Notes under the pieces: generated by a model
What the model saw: the letters and a program-made list of their open reading frames with translations, nothing else
The model's database searches: none
What the model was told of the DNA's origin: nothing
Shown: positions 54,308 through 59,922 of the stretch, piece by piece
Layout: each line of letters begins with the position of its first letter
Position numbering within the stretch: the stretch's first letter is position 1
Program-made: the position numbers and the translations under genes
Assembly (NCBI GenBank): GCA_016866335.1
Contig: VGMT01000014.1
Coordinates: forward strand, 1 to 59,922
Reading direction: 5' to 3'
Length of the DNA stretch: 59,922 nt
From: Bacteroidota bacterium
GTDB lineage: Bacteria > Bacteroidota > Bacteroidia > CAIKAF01

Positions 54308-56959
54308 TTAAAATAAAGTGGGCTGATCGTCGCCAAAATCAATGACCGTTCCTGGGCTGTAGCCAGTGCTTTGGCCTGAACCCTCCTCGGCCTCCTTTTG
54401 GGCTTCTTCGGGCCTTTCTGGTTCGGCAACCTGTTCTGCTTCTGGAACCGCAAGCGCTTGCCCCCACGATATCTTTTTGATGTTGTCGAAGGCCAATTTA
54501 TTTCCTTTGGCCTTTTCACCACGGGCGGCCACCAAGTCTTCTGCTGGAAGTTCCACGCTGGTTTTTTCTTTGGCCCCCCCCTTCAGGTAGTTAACCTGCA
54601 AAACGGGTCGGGCATCTAAGCTGGCGGTTTCGATGTACGATTTGGGGTGGTCGCCAATCAAGCCAACAGGCTTGTCTTCAGTTTCGGGCTGGAACCGCTT
54701 CACCATATGCCATGCCTTTTCGGCATCAAAATAAACCAGGGTTACAACTTGGTCCTTTTGATAGCGTTCTATCAAAAAACCATCGTCTTCAAAGTGCAAA
54801 CTCAAATCGGGTTTAAGCAGCCGGTAATTCCCAGATTTGCTGATTTCAATCAGGCGGTCACCGGGATCGAATTCACCAAGGAATCGGCCGCGTTCATCGG
54901 CATTCAACCTCCGCGTTTCTTCATCAATCCAGAATTTAAGTGCCCCCAAGGTCGATTCGCCCCGTTCTTTGGCTACAATCCGCCGAATGGGGTCTTTCGA
55001 AACCAAATTTCCTTGGGCACCCCTACCCTTTACGGCCAATTCACCCAAATTGATGTCGAACACTTGCTTGCGCAACTTTGGCCTTGGCTTCAAAAAAATG
55101 GTAAGGGTTTCAGATTCTCCATTGGGATTTACACTAAAATACACCACCGTTGAATCTTTGGTTCCCTTGGTCAAGTCGTATTCCTTGTCGCGGGTGATGC
55201 TGTTCACCTGAAAACGCTTCATGTACACAGGACCATTTTTACCATCTCGGTAAAGCATATGGTACACTGTTCTGTCGTCGTCTCGGTTCCAAACGGCAAT
55301 GTGCAGTAGACCTTTTCCTACATGGCCCTTTTCGCTGACCTTGGTAACCATCATCGATCCGTTTTCCCGAATAACCACAATATCGTCAATGTCGGAACAT
55401 TCTGAAACAAACTCAGCTTGCTTCAAACCATAGCCGGCAAAGCCATTTTCGCGGTCTAAATACAGTTTCTCGGTACGCGCCACCACCTTGGTTGCCTCGA
55501 TCGATTCAAAAGACCGAATTTCGGTTTTGCGCTCTCGGCCTTTGCCGTACTTACGTTTAAGTTCTTTGTACCACTCTATGGCATAATCGGTTAGGCTGGC
55601 CAAATGCGCCCGAACCTGCTCCAACTCTTCACTTAACCTGCGCAACTTTTCATCGGCCTTAAACCCATCAAACTTTGAAATGCGCTTGATTCGAATTTCG
55701 GTCAGCTTGCTGATGTCGTCCACGGTTATTTCGCGGTAAAACTGCGGCTTAAAGGGACTTAATCCTTGGTCTATCACCTGCAGAATAGCCTCCCAGGTTT
55801 CGCATTCCTCAATGTCGCGGTAAATCCGATTTTCAATGAAAATCTTCTCCAACGAAGTGTACAATATATCTTCTTGCAGTTCCCCTTCCCGAATTTGCAG
55901 TTCCATTTCAAGCAATCGCTTGGTATGCTCGGTATTCCTCTGTAAAATTTCTTCCACCGAAATAAATTCGGGGCGTTGATTGTAAATTACGGTAGAGTTT
56001 GGCGAAACACTGATTTCGCAATCGGTAAAGGCGTACAAGGCATCCAAGGTTTGGTCGGGCGATGTGCCCGGGTGCAAATGGATGAGTATTTCTACGTCTT
56101 GGGCGGTATTGTCTTCAATTTTCTTAACCTTGATTTTGCCTTTTTCGTTGGCCGAAATAATGCTGTCAATCAAGCTTCCCGTGGTGGTTCCAAATGGAAT
56201 TTCAGTAACGCAAAGCGTTCTTGGATCTTGTATTGAAATTCGAGCTCGAATCCGAAGTTTTCCACCCCGAAGGCCCGAATTGTATTTCGACACATCAACC
56301 ATGCCTCCGGTCGGAAAATCCGGATACAACTCCACCGATTTTCCCTTCAACACCTGAATGCTGGCGTCAATCAACTCAATAAAGTTGTGGGGCATTATTT
56401 TACATGCCAATCCAACGGCAATGCCTTCCACGCCCTGGGCCAACAGCAAGGGAAATTTAACGGGCAAGGTAACCGGCTCTTTATTTCGGCCATCGTAACT
56501 TAAATTCCATTCGGTGGTTTTTGGGTTAAATACCACTTCTTTGGCAAAAGCCGTTAGGCGGGCTTCGATGTACCTTGAGGCCGCGGCGCTGTCGCCGGTC
56601 ATGATGTTCCCCCAGTTCCCTTGGGTATCAATTAAAATTTCTTTTTGACCCAACTGAACCATGGCGTCGGTAATCGACATGTCGCCATGGGGGTGGTACT
56701 TCATGGTGTTTCCAATCACGTTGGCCACCTTGTTGTACCTGCCGTCTTCCAACTCCATCATGGAGTGCAAAATTCGGCGCTGAACCGGCTTTAATCCATC
56801 TTCTAAGGCAGGAACAGCTCGTTCTAAAATGACATAAGAGGCGTAGTCAAGAAAGTACTCTTGATACATACCCGAAATAAAGGATTGGGGGCTAAAGCCG
56901 CTTCCTTCATCTAAGGCATCGTTTAATTCATCGTCAAATTCGGGCTCCTCGTCCGTCAT
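54308..56959 (-). CDS. parC: DNA topoisomerase IV subunit A
   Basis: Type IIA topoisomerase A subunit, 883 aa. The DNA-cleavage domain has RAVPALEDGLKPVQRRILHSM, GNTMKYHPHGD and AAASRYIEARLT with the catalytic Tyr130. I see no QRRGGKG-type GyrA box in the C-terminal part, which favours ParC over GyrA. The C-terminus has an acidic/Glu-rich tail (about 845-883). It decatenates chromosomes with ParE, which is not adjacent. It is the last gene of the FNR-YkgJ-parC run. Confidence 0.9.
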   Translation of the reverse strand: MTDEEPEFDDELNDALDEGSGFSPQSFISGMYQEYFLDYASYVILERAVPALEDGLKPVQRRILHSMMELEDGRYNKVANVIGNTMKYHPHGDMSITDAMVQLGQKEILIDTQGNWGNIMTGDSAAASRYIEARLTAFAKEVVFNPKTTEWNLSYDGRNKEPVTLPVKFPLLLAQGVEGIAVGLACKIMPHNFIELIDASIQVLKGKSVELYPDFPTGGMVDVSKYNSGLRGGKLRIRARISIQDPRTLCVTEIPFGTTTGSLIDSIISANEKGKIKVKKIEDNTAQDVEILIHLHPGTSPDQTLDALYAFTDCEISVSPNSTVIYNQRPEFISVEEILQRNTEHTKRLLEMELQIREGELQEDILYTSLEKIFIENRIYRDIEECETWEAILQVIDQGLSPFKPQFYREITVDDISKLTEIRIKRISKFDGFKADEKLRRLSEELEQVRAHLASLTDYAIEWYKELKRKYGKGRERKTEIRSFESIEATKVVARTEKLYLDRENGFAGYGLKQAEFVSECSDIDDIVVIRENGSMMVTKVSEKGHVGKGLLHIAVWNRDDDRTVYHMLYRDGKNGPVYMKRFQVNSITRDKEYDLTKGTKDSTVVYFSVNPNGESETLTIFLKPRPKLRKQVFDINLGELAVKGRGAQGNLVSKDPIRRIVAKERGESTLGALKFWIDEETRRLNADERGRFLGEFDPGDRLIEISKSGNYRLLKPDLSLHFEDDGFLIERYQKDQVVTLVYFDAEKAWHMVKRFQPETEDKPVGLIGDHPKSYIETASLDARPVLQVNYLKGGAKEKTSVELPAEDLVAARGEKAKGNKLAFDNIKKISWGQALAVPEAEQVAEPERPEEAQKEAEEGSGQSTGYSPGTVIDFGDDQPTLF

Positions 56960-56984
56960 GCCACAAATTTAACAATTTAAGCGG

Positions 56985-57542
56985 TTATGTGGAACAAAGA
57001 CCTTTGCCAATATCGGACGGCGAATTTGGGTCCGCCGTTGATTCATCGCGCAAAAGTTCAACCAGGTTAAAAACAATGGGGCATAAGGAGTAATGTTCCC
57101 ATATTAAGCGCCTGAACAAAAAATAAGGACGGTACAAATGCGGGAAATCGGCACACGATTCCGGCCTACTTGCGTAAATCGAGCAGCTTCCTGCCTTCAA
57201 AAACCGGCAGGGAGAAGCCTTCAAAAACACCTTCCCAGAATTCGAGGTTTCGGTGCTGAGCTGGGTAAATTCTGCCGCGCTCTGGCTCTGAATCTCAGCC
57301 AAACGTTGCACATCTTCGTGGCTCAGCTCGGGTTCCAGCACCTTGCAACACGCAGCGCACCGGGTACAATCTACGGCAGCTTCAACCTGCGGCCCCAATG
57401 CCCCTACCCGAGCATCTATGTGTTCCGACCCTCGTTTTCGAAGTTGATTTTTAACCTCTTTAACGAAACCCTGGCCCCTATTTGCCAGCTCGGCACGCAG
57501 TTCCTCTGCATTGCTAACCCAGGCCCGCGGAGGCGTTTCCAT
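56985..57542 (-). CDS. YkgJ-family cysteine cluster protein
   Basis: A 185-aa protein. CTRCAACC (C59, C62, C65, C66) and the later SPCRFLKAGSCSIYASRPESCADFPHL form the Fe/Zn-binding cysteine pattern of the YkgJ/CxxCxxCC family (UPF0153). These proteins probably bind a zinc or iron-sulfur cluster; the role is unknown. It is 25 nt upstream of parC and 11 nt downstream of the reductase gene, so all three are likely in one transcript. Confidence 0.85.
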   Translation of the reverse strand: METPPRAWVSNAEELRAELANRGQGFVKEVKNQLRKRGSEHIDARVGALGPQVEAAVDCTRCAACCKVLEPELSHEDVQRLAEIQSQSAAEFTQLSTETSNSGKVFLKASPCRFLKAGSCSIYASRPESCADFPHLYRPYFLFRRLIWEHYSLCPIVFNLVELLRDESTADPNSPSDIGKGLCST

Positions 57543-57553
57543 GGCTCAATGCA

Positions 57554-58621
57554 TCAATCCAGGTACTCCAACCGAACCACAGGCGAAGTGGGGTGCGATT
57601 GGCAAGTGAGCACATAACCCTGTTTTACCTCGTCGGCGCTCAAAATGTTGTTTTCGTCCATGCTGGCGCTGCCCTCGGTTATTTTGGCCATGCAGGTAGA
57701 ACAAATGCCTGCTTCGCAGCTAAATGGAGCATCCAATCCGGCCTTGGTGGCGGCCTTCAATATGGTGGTATTGTCTTTAATCAACACCTCGGTGGTTTCA
57801 CCATACAGCGTAATAATCACCTTGCTTCCCTCGGCAGGGGCCGAAGTTGCCTCCACAGCTGGGGCAGACTTCTCGGCGGCCACAGGGGCCGAAAAATACT
57901 CGATGTAGATGCGCTCTGCCGCCAACCCTGCGCTGAGCAAAGACTGTTTGGCCTGTTCCATCATGGGCCCAGGACCGCAAATAAAAGCATGGGAGTTTTC
58001 GGTCCAGGTCTCCTGCTGCAAAGCCTTTGAAAGCACTTCTGCATTCAATGGGCCTGCTTGGTAGCTGCCATGAGCACCCGAATCCAAATAGTGCCGTACC
58101 TGAAGCCGCTCGCCATGCTGCGCCATCAGCGCATTTAGGGCAGATTCAAAAATGATGGATTCTTGATTCCGGTTGGCGTACAACAACAGGAACGAGGCCT
58201 GGGGTTCAGCCTTTAGAGCACTGCGCAAAATGCTGATCATGGGCGTAATTCCGCTTCCTCCGGCAATGAGCACATAGCGGCGCGCAATACCGGCATTGGG
58301 GTTTAAGTAAAAACGACCCTCGGGCGGCATCACCTCCAGGGAATCGCCGGCTTTCAGGTTTCGGTTTAAGAAGGTGGACATTTTGCCGCCGGCAACCTCT
58401 TTAACTGCCACCCTTAGGCTGGCATCCTGGCCCGGAGCCGAGCACAAAGAATAGGCTCGGCGAACCTCTTCCCCGGCAATGTTTGCCTTCAGGGTCAAAT
58501 ACTGGCCCGAGATGTACGAAAATTCAGAAGCCAAATGGGCCGGAATTTCAAAAGCAACCGAAACCGCATCGGGGGTTTCACGCAGAACCTCTGCAACACG
58601 TAAAGAATAAAATTGAGCCAT
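57554..58621 (-). CDS. Ferredoxin-NAD(P)H reductase (PaaE-like)
   Basis: A 355-aa electron-transfer flavoprotein. I chose ATG at 58621 (MAQFYSLRVAEVLRE); upstream in-frame residues look non-coding. The FAD site is RRAYSLCSAP, the NAD(P) site is AGGSGITPMISIL and CGPGPMME. The C-terminal domain carries a plant-type [2Fe-2S] motif CEAGICSTC...LTC. The domain order, FAD-NAD(P)-Fe2S, is that of PaaE and of hydroxylase reductases. No paa or oxygenase genes are adjacent, so the physiological partner is unknown. Confidence 0.9.
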   Translation of the reverse strand: MAQFYSLRVAEVLRETPDAVSVAFEIPAHLASEFSYISGQYLTLKANIAGEEVRRAYSLCSAPGQDASLRVAVKEVAGGKMSTFLNRNLKAGDSLEVMPPEGRFYLNPNAGIARRYVLIAGGSGITPMISILRSALKAEPQASFLLLYANRNQESIIFESALNALMAQHGERLQVRHYLDSGAHGSYQAGPLNAEVLSKALQQETWTENSHAFICGPGPMMEQAKQSLLSAGLAAERIYIEYFSAPVAAEKSAPAVEATSAPAEGSKVIITLYGETTEVLIKDNTTILKAATKAGLDAPFSCEAGICSTCMAKITEGSASMDENNILSADEVKQGYVLTCQSHPTSPVVRLEYLD

Positions 58622-58628
58622 GGGATAG

Positions 58629-58636
58629 TATCTTTG
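58629..58636 (+). promoter_or_regulatory. -7 box upstream of the NAD(P)-binding protein gene
   Basis: TATCTTTG, exact consensus, in the gap between divergent genes and 45 nt before the ATG at 58682. The -33 TTG is not at the usual distance. Confidence 0.4.
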
Positions 58637-58681
58637 CCTACATTTATGAGGCCACAAAATTAAGGAATTCTGCCGAGCTCT

Positions 58682-59326
58682 ATGAAAGAAACTGCATTGG
58701 TTATTGGCGCCACGGGAATGGTGGGCATGGAGGTTACCAAACAGCTGCTTGACAGCGATCAGGTTGGCCTGGTTAAGGTAGTGGTTCGCAAGGCCTTTCC
58801 GCTTGAACACAGCAAATTGCAGGTTTTACTGCTCGATTGGAACGAGGTGGACCAATGGGGCGAAGAAATTTCGGCAGACCAAGTGCATTGTTGCTTGGGC
58901 ACAACCCGCAAAAAAGCGGGCAGCCTAGCTGCATTTCGGGCCGTCGATGTGGATTTGGTATTGGCAGTAGGCCGAAGGGCTCGGCTTTGGTGCCGAAGTT
59001 TCACGGTTGTTTCATCGCAGGGAGCCAATCCAATGTCAATTTGGCCCTATTTAAAGGCCAAGGGCGACATGGAAATGGGCTTGCGCCGCTTGGGCATGGA
59101 TCGTTTAAACATAGTGCGGCCCGGCTTGCTCTTGGGGCAGCGCGCGGAATCTAGGCCGGCCGAGCGGTTGGCAATGCGCATTATGAAACCGATGATGGGG
59201 ATCATGCGCGGCCGTTTGCGCTTTTTGCGGCCGGTTTCCGACCAAAAATTGGCCGAATTCATGCTGCACATTGCGGCGGCCCCCGAAAAAGGGATTTACC
59301 ACTACGAGAATCAGGATTTTAACTGA
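58682..59326 (+). CDS. NAD(P)-binding Rossmann-fold protein (HTATIP2/YbjT-like)
   Basis: A 214-aa atypical short-chain dehydrogenase. The N-terminal ALVIGATGMVGMEVTKQLL (5-23) binds NAD(P). CLGTTRKKAGS and VSSQGANPMSIWPYLKAKGDME follow the pattern of HTATIP2/TIP30-type proteins, where SS and Y-x3-K form the active site. NIVRPGLLLGQR is the usual C-terminal segment. The substrate is unknown. It is divergent from the reductase gene. Confidence 0.88.
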   Translation: MKETALVIGATGMVGMEVTKQLLDSDQVGLVKVVVRKAFPLEHSKLQVLLLDWNEVDQWGEEISADQVHCCLGTTRKKAGSLAAFRAVDVDLVLAVGRRARLWCRSFTVVSSQGANPMSIWPYLKAKGDMEMGLRRLGMDRLNIVRPGLLLGQRAESRPAERLAMRIMKPMMGIMRGRLRFLRPVSDQKLAEFMLHIAAAPEKGIYHYENQDFN

Positions 59327-59396
59327 GTCGGCCGGAATCCTGCGCAGCTTCCACAAAATCCAAATTATTTCATTCCATTTTTTAGCAATTTTTGTT

Positions 59397-59545
59397 GGGG
59401 CGGCTGCGGGCTTTCACAGGTAGTCCGCCGTTGCCGGGGGCTGGCCCAGCGGGCTTGCGGTAGCTCCTAAAGTCGCCTCCGCGCCACGCGGGCCAGGCCC
59501 CGCCACCGCTGCGTGCTACCTTGTTCAATCCCTGACGCGGGCGGC
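59397..59545 (+). repeat. Structured intergenic element, copy 6 of 6
   Basis: Plus-strand orientation, 70 nt after the stop of the preceding gene. GGTAG pairs with CTACC; GGGGGCTGGCCC pairs with GGGCCAGGCCCC with one mismatch, and GCGG with CCGC below the apex AGCTCCTAAAGTCGCC. The end is TTCAATCCCTGACGCGGGCGG. Confidence 0.86.
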
Positions 59546-59922
59546 TCGGGCGGCTCAGTGGTATAGGCCATCCAAATTCAAAAGAGCTTGGAATTGCGGT
59601 TTAAACAAGCCCAGCTAAAGGTCAAAAATTCAAGGCCGGCGCACTTGGCTGGGTTAAGGCAGAGCCATGCAACCCGTGTACTGGGATAAAGAACCGATGT
59701 ACATTGCATTCAAGAATGGCGAAGGCCCAGGAGCTGCAAAACCGCAGAAATCTTCACCCATGCACCCACCAAAACCCTGTAGCAAATCCGCTCACCCATT
59801 GGCGAGGTGTAAAATTTTCTATACTTTAGATAGCGGAAATAAAACTTCGCCTATGCATCCAAATCGGCGGGTTGGGGAAGTTTTATAGCGCCTATAAATG
59901 AGTTAGCAGAAAAAATAAAAAA
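59546..59922. other. Intergenic region at the window edge with an inverted repeat
   Basis: No convincing gene. A perfect 10-bp inverted repeat, ATAAAACTTC at 59839-59848 and GAAGTTTTAT at 59877-59886, encloses a 28-nt loop; its role is unknown. The following gene lies beyond the window. Confidence 0.4.

Noticed and set aside
2346-59545. The TTCAATCCC end of the structured element as a tRNA T-loop
   Set aside because: No acceptor stem, D-arm or anticodon arm of tRNA size fits; the resemblance is limited to a few bases.
59667-59888. A 73-aa frame at the right edge
   Set aside because: No family resemblance, low-complexity composition, and an inverted repeat overlaps its end.

Overview
The window comes from a member of the Bacteroidota, probably from the Flavobacteriales/Chitinophagales side of the phylum, although the sequence alone does not fix the order. 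The signs are gliding-motility genes (GldE and GldD), secreted proteins with type IX secretion (T9SS) C-terminal sorting domains, many promoters with a -7 box of the form TAnnTTTG close to the start codon, almost no Shine-Dalgarno sites, a rplM-rpsI-rpsB-tsf-pyrH operon, and the neighbour pairs ssb-gldE and IPExxxVDY-pyk. The sequence is chromosomal and mostly housekeeping.

Layout. 1-2205: two divergent surface-protein genes, the first cut by the window edge and the second with a fibrinogen-like domain. 2513-5840 (minus): ribosomal protein/EF-Ts/UMP kinase operon. 6283-13004: orphan GAF-PAS histidine kinase, ssb, a fused gldE-gldD gene, a DUF4412 protein, a flippase and dUTPase. 13047-16223: amino-acid dehydrogenase, then ExbB-ExbD-TonB, which energise outer-membrane transport. 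16220-23256: two alpha/beta hydrolases, a large T9SS type B adhesin and a large lipoprotein. 23664-23884: divergent tRNA-Arg and tRNA-Leu. 24063-28968: cysS, an M28 peptidase/cyclase lipoprotein, two small proteins and pyruvate kinase. 29274-35746: TetR-regulated TolC/adaptor/RND efflux operon. 36184-39330: HYR-repeat T9SS protein. 39508-42740: a small accessory island with a BRO-N protein, an archaemetzincin lipoprotein, an AT-rich Fic gene and a dead tyrosine recombinase. 42993-46328 (minus): gatB, a TlpA-like thioredoxin lipoprotein and an LpxH-like phosphatase. 46579-52386: a tightly coupled LysM/transglycosylase-like, SGNH, SGNH, MBOAT cassette that looks like an envelope glycan O-acylation system. 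53102-54256: DUF4143 ATPase. 54308-58621 (minus): ferredoxin reductase, cysteine-cluster protein, ParC. 58682-59326: NAD(P)-binding protein.

The most unusual content lies between genes. Six copies of an element of about 150 nt sit in six separate intergenic gaps. Each has the same outer and apical blocks joined by arms whose sequence differs from copy to copy while the two sides still pair. That is the pattern of a selected RNA (or cruciform) structure; I cannot name the family. A second, unrelated repeat built on a 20-22 nt core occurs 12 times, including a tandem array with an 87-bp period at 52527-52912.

Most genes are called from recognisable motifs. Promoter calls rest on the Bacteroidota consensus only.
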